Positions 51,096 through 59,802 of a DNA stretch of 64,000 nucleotides are shown in pieces. Source of the stretch: Flavisericum labens (lineage in GTDB: Bacteria; Bacteroidota; Bacteroidia; Flavobacteriales; Flavobacteriaceae); the NCBI RefSeq assembly GCF_045446075.1, contig NZ_JBJJBQ010000001.1, positions 248,001 through 312,000 of the forward strand, written 5' to 3'. Below the pieces are notes generated by a model, which saw only the letters and a program-made list of their open reading frames with translations, had not been told where the DNA came from and searched no databases. Made by a program: the position numbers and the translations under genes. Every line of letters starts with the position of its first letter. Position 1 is the stretch's first letter.

Positions 51096-52391
51096 ATGAA
51101 ACAGGTGATTCACCGCAAATTGAGCGAAAACTTACTTCGATTAGGCTTAATTTTTTTATTAGCGTTCACAACCTCTCTTTCTGCTCAAGAAGGAGACCCT
51201 GCAAAAGGAAAAACTTTGTTTAATGCCAATTGTGCGGCATGTCATAAATTAGACAAAAAAATGACAGGTCCTGCGTTGCGATATGTAGAGCAGCGTCTGT
51301 CAGACGAACAAGGCTTAGATAGAGATTGGATTTATGCGTGGATTAGGAACAGTGCTGGGGTTATTAAATCTGGCGACGCTTACGCGAACAAAATCTATAA
51401 TGAGTATGGTGGTGCAGCCATGACGGCTTTCCCACAATTATCAGATGAAGATATAAGTAATATTTTGGCCTACACAGCTGAAGAAAAAGCCGCTCCGGCT
51501 GAAACCGCAACAGCTGTTCAAGGCGCTCAAGGAGGTGGTTCTTCATCAGGAGGTATTTCAAATGAAATTATTTTAGGAGCCTTAGCTATTTTATTTATTC
51601 TTTTAGCTGCTGGTCTTTATTTGGTAAACAAAACATTGCGTCGTTTTGCCTCAGCTCAAAATATTGATTTGCCAGAAGCAACTTCAAGAAAACCCTTATG
51701 GAAAGCTTTTGTGCAAAATCAATTTTTAATGATTGTTGTGGCGATATTCTTTTTGTTGTCAAGTGCATATTTTGTATATGGCTACTTGTCTCAAATAGGG
51801 GTAGACCAAGGGTATCAGCCAGTGCAGCCTATTCATTTTTCACATAAAATACATGCTGGAGATAACGGTATCGATTGTAAATATTGTCACTCTTCTGCAA
51901 GAGTTAGTAAAACTTCGGGTATTCCATCTTTGAATGTTTGTATGAACTGTCATAAATCTATTTATGAATACAATGGTGAAACATCTCCAGAGTACTCTAA
52001 AGAATTCTATGATGGGGAAATTCAAAAACTATATGCAGCTGCAGGATGGAGTGATGCCGATCAAAAATATACTGGAGAATCACAACCAGTAAAATGGGTT
52101 CGTATTCATAACTTGCCAGATTTCGCTTACTTTAACCACTCGCAACACGTTACAGTGGCGGGTGTAGAGTGTCAAACGTGTCATGGTCCTGTTGAAGAAA
52201 TGGAAGTGCTTTATCAGCATGCGCCGCTTACAATGGGTTGGTGTATTAACTGTCACAGAGAAACCAATGTGGATGTAAAAGACAATGCTTACTACGAGAA
52301 AATCCATGAAGAACTTTCTAAAAAGTATGGGGTTGATGAGTTAACCGCTGCTCAAATGGGTGGTTTAGAATGTGGTAAATGTCACTATTAA
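51096..52391 (+). CDS. actA: Alternative complex III subunit A, hexaheme c-type cytochrome
   Basis: A 431-residue membrane-bound cytochrome (446 if the ATG at 51051 is used). It passes electrons from the quinol-oxidising complex toward the oxidase. With the 51096 start: signal peptide to about residue 30, a mono-heme domain with CAACH at 46-50, a Gly/Ser linker, two helices (about 157-177 and 209-230), and a pentaheme domain with CKYCH (261-265), CMNCH (282-286), CQTCH (359-363), CINCH (383-387) and CGKCH (426-430). The classical ActA is pentaheme; here a mono-heme cytochrome c is fused in front. The last heme motif is at the very C-terminus. First gene of the act operon. Confidence 0.95.
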   Translation: MKQVIHRKLSENLLRLGLIFLLAFTTSLSAQEGDPAKGKTLFNANCAACHKLDKKMTGPALRYVEQRLSDEQGLDRDWIYAWIRNSAGVIKSGDAYANKIYNEYGGAAMTAFPQLSDEDISNILAYTAEEKAAPAETATAVQGAQGGGSSSGGISNEIILGALAILFILLAAGLYLVNKTLRRFASAQNIDLPEATSRKPLWKAFVQNQFLMIVVAIFFLLSSAYFVYGYLSQIGVDQGYQPVQPIHFSHKIHAGDNGIDCKYCHSSARVSKTSGIPSLNVCMNCHKSIYEYNGETSPEYSKEFYDGEIQKLYAAAGWSDADQKYTGESQPVKWVRIHNLPDFAYFNHSQHVTVAGVECQTCHGPVEEMEVLYQHAPLTMGWCINCHRETNVDVKDNAYYEKIHEELSKKYGVDELTAAQMGGLECGKCHY

Positions 52392-52422
52392 TTATTAACA
52401 AGAAGTAATTCAATTATATCAT

Positions 52423-55400
52423 ATGTCATCAAACAAGAAATACTGGAAAAGTGTTGAAGAGCTAAACGAGAATAGCTCTATTGTTGAGGCGCTAAAAGAA
52501 AACGAGTTTGTTAACGAGATTCCTGCTGATGAATTTTTAGGTGATAAAGAGGCATTAGAATCTTCTTCAACTACTCGTCGCGATTTCTTAAAATATGTAG
52601 GGTTTAGTACAGCTGCTGCTTCTTTGGCAGCATGTGAAGGGCCTGTAAAAAAATCGATACCTTATGTAGTTCAACCAACCGAAATTATTCCGGGTGTTGC
52701 TAATTACTATGCAACCACGATTGCGGATGGTTTCGATTTTGCAAGTGTTTTGGTGAAAACGCGTGAAGGTCGTCCAATTAAAATTGAAAACAATTCGATG
52801 GCAGCTGCCAATGGTAATGCGAATGCCAGAGTGAATGCTTCAGTTTTAGGTCTGTATGACAGTTTAAGAGTTCAAGGTCCTAAGAAAGGTGAATTATCTA
52901 TTACTTGGAGTGATTTTGATGCTGAAACAACAGGAAAGCTTACAAATATAGCAGCTACTAATAAGAGAATCGTACTGTTGACTCAAACATATGCAAGTCC
53001 TTCTACTAGTAAGTTGATTTCAGAGTTTAAAGAAAAATACGGTAATGTAAGTCATATAGTTTATGATGCTGTTTCAGAATCTGCTGCACTAGATGCTTAC
53101 CAAGCTAAATACGGAGAGCGTGGATTGGCAAATTACGATTTTGCTGAAGCCATGACTATTGTTTCTGTTGGCGCTGATTTCTTAGGTGATTGGCAAGGTG
53201 GAGGATTCGATTCTGGTTATTCTAAAAATAGAGTGCCAGATCACGGAAAAATGTCGCGCCACATTCAGTTTGAATCTAATATGTCGTTAACTGGTGCTAA
53301 TGCAGATAAGCGTGTGCCGTTAACACCATCACAACAAAAAATCGCTTTAGCTAAATTACATAGCTATATCGTTGGTGGTTCTGTGTCTGGAAGTCTTCCT
53401 GAGAAAATTGAAGACGCTGTAATAAAGGCGGCGTCACAATTGAAAAAGGCAGGAAGTAAAGCATTGGTTGTTTCAGGAATTCAGGATGTTAATGCACAAA
53501 CTGTGGTTCTTGAGATTAATGAAGCATTAGGAAGTAAAGCATTCGACCCTAAAACACCAATAAAAACAAGACAAGGTAGTGATAAGGCGGTAGCCCAATT
53601 GGTTTTAGATATGAAATCCGGAAAAGTTGGGGCCATCATTATGAGTGGTGTTAACCCAGTTTACACATTGCCAAACTCAGCAGATTTTGTTGAAGGTTTG
53701 AAAAAAACTGAATTATCAGTAGCCTTCTCAATGAAAGTTGATGAAACATCTACTGAAGCACAATATATAGCAGCGGCACCACATTATTTAGAATCTTGGG
53801 GTGATGTTGAGATTAAAAAAGGACATTATGCATTAACGCAGCCAACTATTCGTCCGTTATTTGACACTAGACAATTTCAAGAAGCTTTATTAAAGTGGAC
53901 GGGTAATGATACGTCTTACTATAATTACATCAAGGATGCTTGGGGATCTTCTATTTTAGGTGAAAGTTCTTTCAACAAAGCTTTGCATGATGGTATTTAT
54001 GTAGGTTCAATTGAAACAGAAGTTGAAGAAACAGCCGAGGTAGGAACTGAAGAAGAACCAACACAAGCTACACCGTTTAGTAATGCAGCAAGAGCTTTAG
54101 CAGCTTCTGCAAAATCAGAAGGCTTAGAGTTAACATTATATACAAAAACTGGAATGGGTGATGGCCAACAAGCCAATAACCCATGGTTACAAGAGTTTCC
54201 AGACCCTATTACAAGAACGTCTTGGGATAACTACTTAACAGTGTCTAAGGCTGATGCCGATGCATTGGGCTTAGTTAATAAGCATGTTGCGAATGGTGCC
54301 CTAAACGGTAGCTATGCAAATGTTACTGTAAACGGTAAGATCATCACTGTGCCTGTAATTATTCAGCCAGGACAAGCAAAAGGTTCTGTTGGACTTTCAC
54401 TAGGTTACGGAAGAACACTAGGCGTGAAAGAAGAAATGCAGACTGGTGTTAATGCATATTCATTATATCAGAACTTTAACAACGTTCAAAGTGTTTCCAT
54501 TGAAGCAGCATCCGGCGAGCACGAATTTGCTTGTGTTCAGTTGCATAATACCTTAATGGGTCGTGGGGATATTGTAAAGGAAACTACTTTAGAAATATTC
54601 AATACTAAAGATAAAAAACACTGGAATGCTGTTCCTGTAGTGTCTTTAAACCACGAAGAAACTCCAGTAACATCACCTGAAGTTGATTTGTGGGATGAAT
54701 TTGACCGTTCTATTGGTCACCACTTTAACCTATCAATCGACTTAAATGCATGTACAGGATGTGGCGCTTGTGTTATAGCTTGTCACGCTGAAAACAACGT
54801 GCCTGTTGTTGGTAAAACTGAAGTTCGTCGTAGCCGTGATATGCACTGGTTACGAATCGATAGATATTATTCGTCTGAAGAATCATTTGAAGGCGATAAC
54901 GATAAGAAAGACGATATTTCTGGTTTAGGAAGTTCGTTAAGCGAATTTGCTGAAATGGAACATGCTTCTGATAATCCACAGGTAGCATTCCAGCCAGTAA
55001 TGTGTCAGCATTGTAATCATGCGCCTTGTGAAACAGTTTGCCCTGTGGCAGCAACATCTCATGGTCGTCAAGGTCAAAACCACATGGCGTACAACCGTTG
55101 TGTAGGGACAAGATACTGTGCTAACAACTGTCCTTATAAAGTACGTCGTTTTAACTGGTTCTTGTACAATGAAAATGATGAGTTTGACTATCATATGAAT
55201 GACGACTTAGGTCGTATGGTATTAAACCCAGATGTGGTGGTGCGTTCTCGAGGTGTGATGGAAAAATGTTCGATGTGTATTCAAATGACACAGAAAACTA
55301 TTCTTGACGCAAAACGTGACGGACGTGAAATTAAAGATGGTGAATTCCAAACAGCTTGTTCTGCAGCTTGTAGCAGTGGTGCGATGACATTTGGAGACAT

Positions 55401-55527
55401 CAACGATAAGGAAAGCAAAGTTGCAAAACTTAAAGAAGATAACCGTATGTATCACTTGTTAGAGCATGTAGGAACAAAACCTAACGTGCAGTATCAAACC
55501 AAAGTGAGAAATACAACTGAAGCATAA
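52423..55527 (+). CDS. actB: Alternative complex III subunit B, Fe-S/molybdopterin-like protein
   Basis: A 1034-residue peripheral subunit on the periplasmic side. N-terminal Tat signal STTRRDFLKYVGFSTAAASL followed by AAC, so Cys71 may carry lipid. About 75-740 is a molybdopterin-oxidoreductase-like fold that in this family lacks the cofactor. The C-terminal quarter has ferredoxin-like cluster motifs: CTGCGACVIACH (from about 784), CQHCNHAPCETVCP (from about 862), CVGTRYCANNCP and CSMCIQMTQ. These four supply the [Fe-S] wire. It is the B subunit of the act-type quinol:cytochrome c oxidoreductase; 31 nt after actA. Confidence 0.96.
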   Translation: MSSNKKYWKSVEELNENSSIVEALKENEFVNEIPADEFLGDKEALESSSTTRRDFLKYVGFSTAAASLAACEGPVKKSIPYVVQPTEIIPGVANYYATTIADGFDFASVLVKTREGRPIKIENNSMAAANGNANARVNASVLGLYDSLRVQGPKKGELSITWSDFDAETTGKLTNIAATNKRIVLLTQTYASPSTSKLISEFKEKYGNVSHIVYDAVSESAALDAYQAKYGERGLANYDFAEAMTIVSVGADFLGDWQGGGFDSGYSKNRVPDHGKMSRHIQFESNMSLTGANADKRVPLTPSQQKIALAKLHSYIVGGSVSGSLPEKIEDAVIKAASQLKKAGSKALVVSGIQDVNAQTVVLEINEALGSKAFDPKTPIKTRQGSDKAVAQLVLDMKSGKVGAIIMSGVNPVYTLPNSADFVEGLKKTELSVAFSMKVDETSTEAQYIAAAPHYLESWGDVEIKKGHYALTQPTIRPLFDTRQFQEALLKWTGNDTSYYNYIKDAWGSSILGESSFNKALHDGIYVGSIETEVEETAEVGTEEEPTQATPFSNAARALAASAKSEGLELTLYTKTGMGDGQQANNPWLQEFPDPITRTSWDNYLTVSKADADALGLVNKHVANGALNGSYANVTVNGKIITVPVIIQPGQAKGSVGLSLGYGRTLGVKEEMQTGVNAYSLYQNFNNVQSVSIEAASGEHEFACVQLHNTLMGRGDIVKETTLEIFNTKDKKHWNAVPVVSLNHEETPVTSPEVDLWDEFDRSIGHHFNLSIDLNACTGCGACVIACHAENNVPVVGKTEVRRSRDMHWLRIDRYYSSEESFEGDNDKKDDISGLGSSLSEFAEMEHASDNPQVAFQPVMCQHCNHAPCETVCPVAATSHGRQGQNHMAYNRCVGTRYCANNCPYKVRRFNWFLYNENDEFDYHMNDDLGRMVLNPDVVVRSRGVMEKCSMCIQMTQKTILDAKRDGREIKDGEFQTACSAACSSGAMTFGDINDKESKVAKLKEDNRMYHLLEHVGTKPNVQYQTKVRNTTEA

Positions 55528-55555
55528 ATCTAATTAAAGAATCAATTATATAATT

Positions 55556-57292
55556 ATGGCGTCTCATTACGAAGCACCTATTAGAAGACCTTTAGTTACA
55601 GGCGAAAAATCATACCACGATGTTACTGTGGATGTAGCAAAGCCTGTAGAGGGAAAAGCAAATAAACAATGGTGGATAGTTTTTGGTATTTCACTTGCCG
55701 CTTTTCTTTGGGGTATTGGATGCATACTATATACAATATCTACGGGTATTGGTACTTGGGGTTTAAATAAAACCGTAGGTTGGGCCTGGGATATTACTAA
55801 CTTCGTTTGGTGGGTAGGTATTGGTCACGCAGGAACACTTATTTCTGCAGTACTTTTGTTATTCCGTCAAAAATGGAGAATGGCTATTAACCGCTCTGCA
55901 GAGGCAATGACTATCTTCTCGGTAGTTCAAGCCGGTTTATTCCCAATTATTCACATGGGTCGTCCATGGTTGGGGTATTGGGTGTTACCAATTCCAAACC
56001 AATTTGGATCGTTATGGGTAAACTTTAACTCACCATTACTTTGGGATGTATTTGCGATTTCTACGTATTTATCAGTATCATTAGTGTTCTGGTGGACAGG
56101 TTTATTACCGGATTTCGCTATGATTCGTGATAGAGCTGTAAAGCCATTTCAAAAGAAAATATATTCTTTGTTAAGTTTCGGTTGGTCAGGACGTGCTAAG
56201 GATTGGCAACGTTTTGAAGAAGTATCATTGGTATTGGCAGGTTTAGCAACACCTCTGGTACTTTCCGTACATACCATTGTATCTTTTGACTTTGCCACAT
56301 CGGTTATTCCAGGTTGGCATACCACGATATTCCCACCATACTTCGTTGCTGGTGCGGTATTCTCAGGATTTGCCATGGTAAATACGCTTCTTATTATTAT
56401 GAGAAAAGTGTGTAATCTAGAAGATTATATCACCGTACAACATATCGAATTGATGAACATTGTAATTATGATTACAGGTTCTATTGTAGGTGTGGCATAT
56501 ATTACCGAGTTGTTTATTGCATGGTATTCTGGTGTTGAGTACGAACAATATGCGTTTTTAAATAGAGCAACAGGCCCTTACTGGTGGGCGTACTGGGCAA
56601 TGATGACCTGTAACGTATTCTCCCCACAGTTTATGTGGTTCAAGAAATTAAGAACAAGTATTATGTTCTCTTTCTTCATCTCAATTGTTGTAAATATAGG
56701 AATGTGGTTCGAGCGTTTTGTAATTATCGTTACCTCATTGCATAGAGATTACTTACCATCATCATGGACCATGTTCTCTCCAACATTCGTAGATATTGGA
56801 ATTTTCATTGGAACCATCGGATTCTTCTTTGTACTGTTCTTATTGTACTCAAGAACATTCCCAGTAATTGCACAAGCAGAGGTAAAAACCATTTTAAAAT
56901 CTTCTGGAGAGCGTTATAAAAACATCAGAGAAAGAGGCGAAAGTTTAGTAGGAACGGGTGCCGATCAAAGAACATCTTCTCTTTCAGCTAAAGCTGCTAC
57001 AAAAGAAGTAGTTGAAGTCTGGGAGGAAGAGAAATCAGATAAAGTTAATAGTTTGCTTGAGAGTATTGGTTCGTTTGATACTGCTACTCAAACAGCTGAT
57101 GATTTAAAGAAAATAAGTGGTGTTGGACCTAAAATGGAGGACGTGCTAAACGGCATTGGTATTTATACCTTCCTTCAAGTAAGTAAAATGACCAAGAAAG
57201 AATATGACTTGTTAGACAGTATCACTGGTTCTTTCCCAGGAAGGGCAGAGCGCGATGATTGGGCAGGTCAAGCTAAAAAATTAATAAACTAA
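55556..57292 (+). CDS. actC: Alternative complex III subunit C (NrfD-like) with C-terminal HhH domain
   Basis: A 578-residue integral membrane protein with about ten helices, the NrfD-like quinol-binding subunit of the complex. Conserved stretches: GWAWDITNFVWWVGIGHAGT, HMGRPWLGYWVLPIPNQFGS and WHTTIFPPYFVAGAVFSGFA. NrfD proteins of this kind normally end near residue 460-470. Here about 110 more residues follow: a hydrophilic linker and, from about 513, a helix-hairpin-helix domain (DDLKKISGVGPKMEDVLNGI) that ends GRAERDDWAGQAKKL, the pattern of the HhH unit often appended to respiratory subunits such as NuoE. No frame break is seen, so the fusion is real. Confidence 0.93.
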   Translation: MASHYEAPIRRPLVTGEKSYHDVTVDVAKPVEGKANKQWWIVFGISLAAFLWGIGCILYTISTGIGTWGLNKTVGWAWDITNFVWWVGIGHAGTLISAVLLLFRQKWRMAINRSAEAMTIFSVVQAGLFPIIHMGRPWLGYWVLPIPNQFGSLWVNFNSPLLWDVFAISTYLSVSLVFWWTGLLPDFAMIRDRAVKPFQKKIYSLLSFGWSGRAKDWQRFEEVSLVLAGLATPLVLSVHTIVSFDFATSVIPGWHTTIFPPYFVAGAVFSGFAMVNTLLIIMRKVCNLEDYITVQHIELMNIVIMITGSIVGVAYITELFIAWYSGVEYEQYAFLNRATGPYWWAYWAMMTCNVFSPQFMWFKKLRTSIMFSFFISIVVNIGMWFERFVIIVTSLHRDYLPSSWTMFSPTFVDIGIFIGTIGFFFVLFLLYSRTFPVIAQAEVKTILKSSGERYKNIRERGESLVGTGADQRTSSLSAKAATKEVVEVWEEEKSDKVNSLLESIGSFDTATQTADDLKKISGVGPKMEDVLNGIGIYTFLQVSKMTKKEYDLLDSITGSFPGRAERDDWAGQAKKLIN

Positions 57293-57301
57293 TTATAGTC
57301 A

Positions 57302-57832
57302 ATGGAAGCTTCAAAAGTTATTCACGCTATTTATACCGATGATGATGTATTAATGTCGGCCGTTAAAAAAGTTAAGGCAGCAAAACATCATATTGAAGAA
57401 ATATATACACCGTTTCCGGTTCACGGGCTAGACAAAGCAATGGGCTTAGCGCCAACGCGTATTGCCATAACATCGTTTATGTATGGTTTGGTAGGTCTTA
57501 CCGTTGCTATTGTCATGATGAATTTTATCATGATAGAAGATTGGCCGCAAAATATTGGGGGTAAACCAAGTTTTAGTTACTTAGAGAACATGCCAGCATT
57601 TGTGCCAATTATGTTTGAGCTTACAGTATTTTTTGCAGCCCACTTAATGGTCATTACGTTTTATTTAAGAAGTAGAATGTGGCCGTTTAAAAATGCTGAA
57701 AATCCAGACCCAAGAACTACAGACGACCATTTTTTAATGGAAGTTGCTGTGCATGGCAATGAAGAAGAACTTTCAGGTCTACTTAAAGAAACCGGTGCAG
57801 TTGAAGTTAATTTAGTTGATAAAGCCCATTAA
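57302..57832 (+). CDS. actD: Alternative complex III subunit D (DUF3341)
   Basis: A 176-residue membrane subunit with an N-terminal soluble ferredoxin-like part (VIHAIYTDDDVLMSAVKKVK, EEIYTPFPVHGLDKAMGL) and two transmembrane helices (about 60-79 and 97-119). The DUF3341 family is the ActD subunit of alternative complex III. The cytosolic tail ends TGAVEVNLVDKAH. It begins 9 nt after actC. Confidence 0.94.
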   Translation: MEASKVIHAIYTDDDVLMSAVKKVKAAKHHIEEIYTPFPVHGLDKAMGLAPTRIAITSFMYGLVGLTVAIVMMNFIMIEDWPQNIGGKPSFSYLENMPAFVPIMFELTVFFAAHLMVITFYLRSRMWPFKNAENPDPRTTDDHFLMEVAVHGNEEELSGLLKETGAVEVNLVDKAH

Positions 57833-57839
57833 TGATAAT

Positions 57840-58394
57840 ATGAAAAGCTTAATTAAAATAGTAGCAATAGCAGTCGTTTTTGTGGCTGTATCATGTAATA
57901 AAAGTACTGCACCAAACTATCAGTTCATGCCCAACATGTATGAGGCTGTGAGTTATGAAACGTATGCTGAGTCTAAGGCATTTCGAAATGGAGTTGAAGC
58001 ACAATTGCCAGCCGAGGGTTCAATACCTAGAGGGTATGTGCCTTTTGATATAGAAAATACAACTGAAGGTTACACTTTTGCTAAAGAAACTTTAAAAAGT
58101 CCTTTAGATTCTACTCAAGTAGATTTAGAAAGAGGTAAGGAACTTTATGATATTTACTGTGGAATATGTCATGGTAATAAAGGTGATGGACAGGGTAAAC
58201 TAGTAAAACGCGAAAAAATACTTGGTATCCCAAGTTACGACGATGCTGGAAGAGCAATAAATGAAGGTAGTATTTACCATGTTATTTATTACGGAAAAAA
58301 CGCTATGGGATCATACGCGAATCAATTGAACGAAGAAGAGCGTTGGCAAGTGGTTTCGTATGTGTTGATGTTAAAGGCTGATTTAGAAAAGTAA
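57840..58394 (+). CDS. actE: Alternative complex III subunit E, mono-heme cytochrome c lipoprotein
   Basis: A 184-residue lipoprotein (MKSLIKIVAIAVVFVAVSC, Cys19); the ATG at 57840, 7 nt after the actD stop, gives this signal, whereas the longer frame overlaps actD. It carries one heme-binding CGICH at 107-111 in a cytochrome c fold, with a probable Met ligand in KNAMGSYANQL. It receives electrons from ActA hemes or hands them to the oxidase. Confidence 0.95.
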   Translation: MKSLIKIVAIAVVFVAVSCNKSTAPNYQFMPNMYEAVSYETYAESKAFRNGVEAQLPAEGSIPRGYVPFDIENTTEGYTFAKETLKSPLDSTQVDLERGKELYDIYCGICHGNKGDGQGKLVKREKILGIPSYDDAGRAINEGSIYHVIYYGKNAMGSYANQLNEEERWQVVSYVLMLKADLEK

Positions 58395-58416
58395 GACTGA
58401 TAAGATTATAATAGAT

Positions 58417-59772
58417 ATGTATACATTTTCAAATAAATTAAAGACATTTTCTGTCATTCTAATGGTTTTAGGACTATTAGGAGTTGGATATGGTTTTATG
58501 ACATCTCATAAATCTTTTGAAGAGGTTGAAACCTTGCTTGCAGAAGAATCACATCATGGTGGTGGTCATGGTGAAGAAGCCGCTCATGCAGAAGCTAGTC
58601 ATGGTGCGCACGCAACTGTTGACAATCATGCTGCGGAAGCTCATGCAGAAGTCGACGAGCATACTAAGCACATTGAGCATGTACAGCATCAAATAGCAAA
58701 CAGACCTTGGTCTGCACTATATGTAGCAGCGTTTTTCTTTATGATGATAGCATTAGGTGTTTTAGCTTTTTATGCGATTCAAATTGCATCGCAAGCAGGT
58801 TGGTCTCCTGTATTGTTTAGAGTTATGGAAGGCATGACAGCTTATCTGTTACCTGGGGCTTTAATTGTGTTGGCTATTGCTGTGGCATCAGGTACAATTG
58901 GCCATTACAATTTATTTGTTTGGATGGATCCAGAAGTTGTAGCACACGATAAATTAATTCAAGGAAAATCTAGTTTTTTAAACCTGCCTTGGTTTGTTAT
59001 TCGCGGATTGATTTTTATTGCTGGATGGAGTTTATACCGTCATTTTTCACGTAAATTCTCAATCGCTCAAGATACTGCAGACGATAAAAGTAACTTCAAA
59101 AAATCATTTCGTATTTCAGCTGGATTCTTAGTATTCTTCATTTATACAGAATCGATGATGTCTTGGGATTGGATTATGAGTGTTGACCCACACTGGTTTT
59201 CAACATTGTTTGGATGGTACGTGTTTGCTAGTATGTTTGTAAGTGGTATAACGGTAATCGCTTTGATAACAATTTATTTAAAATCAAGAAATTATTTAGA
59301 ATTTGTAAACGAAAATCATTTACATGATGTTGCCAAGTTTATGTTTGCTTTCAGTATTTTCTGGACCTATTTATGGTTTTCACAGTTTATGTTGATATGG
59401 TATTCAAATATTCCAGAGGAGGTAACTTATTTTGTTACACGTTTCCAAGATTATAAATTACCATTTTTGGGTATGGTAGTAATGAATTTTGTATTCCCGA
59501 TATTAATGCTAATGAATGCTGATTATAAACGTATTCCATGGTTTGTAGTTATGGCAGGTTTAGTAATATTATTTGGACATTACATTGATATTTTTAACAT
59601 GATTATGCCAGCTACTGTAGGTGACAGATGGTTTATTGGTATTCCAGAAATAAGCTCAGTGTTGCTTTTCGCAGGATTGTTCATTTTTGTAGTATTTACA
59701 GCCTTAACAAAAGCACCATTACTTGTAAAGGGCTATCCTTTCAGAAAGGAAAGCGAAGAATTCCATTATTAA
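58417..59772 (+). CDS. actF: Alternative complex III subunit F with His-rich loop
   Basis: A 451-residue integral membrane subunit related to ActC (about ten helices), thought to support the complex and possibly ion coupling. After the first helix (11-29) there is a His-, Glu- and Ala-rich stretch, residues about 41-91, with 12 His in HH, GHG, EAAHA and similar spacing. The rest is standard: WSWDWIMSVD-like ESMMSWDWIMSVDPHWFSTL and FILMLMNADYKRIPWFVVMA-like elements. It is 22 nt after actE and 30 nt before coxB. Confidence 0.94.
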   Translation: MYTFSNKLKTFSVILMVLGLLGVGYGFMTSHKSFEEVETLLAEESHHGGGHGEEAAHAEASHGAHATVDNHAAEAHAEVDEHTKHIEHVQHQIANRPWSALYVAAFFFMMIALGVLAFYAIQIASQAGWSPVLFRVMEGMTAYLLPGALIVLAIAVASGTIGHYNLFVWMDPEVVAHDKLIQGKSSFLNLPWFVIRGLIFIAGWSLYRHFSRKFSIAQDTADDKSNFKKSFRISAGFLVFFIYTESMMSWDWIMSVDPHWFSTLFGWYVFASMFVSGITVIALITIYLKSRNYLEFVNENHLHDVAKFMFAFSIFWTYLWFSQFMLIWYSNIPEEVTYFVTRFQDYKLPFLGMVVMNFVFPILMLMNADYKRIPWFVVMAGLVILFGHYIDIFNMIMPATVGDRWFIGIPEISSVLLFAGLFIFVVFTALTKAPLLVKGYPFRKESEEFHY

Positions 59773-59802
59773 TTAAGATATAAATAAAGACGAACGATAC
59801 CA

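Noticed and set aside
52423..55527. ActB taken as an active molybdenum enzyme
   Set aside because: Context of actA-F identifies it as the complex III subunit, a family known to lack the molybdopterin cofactor.
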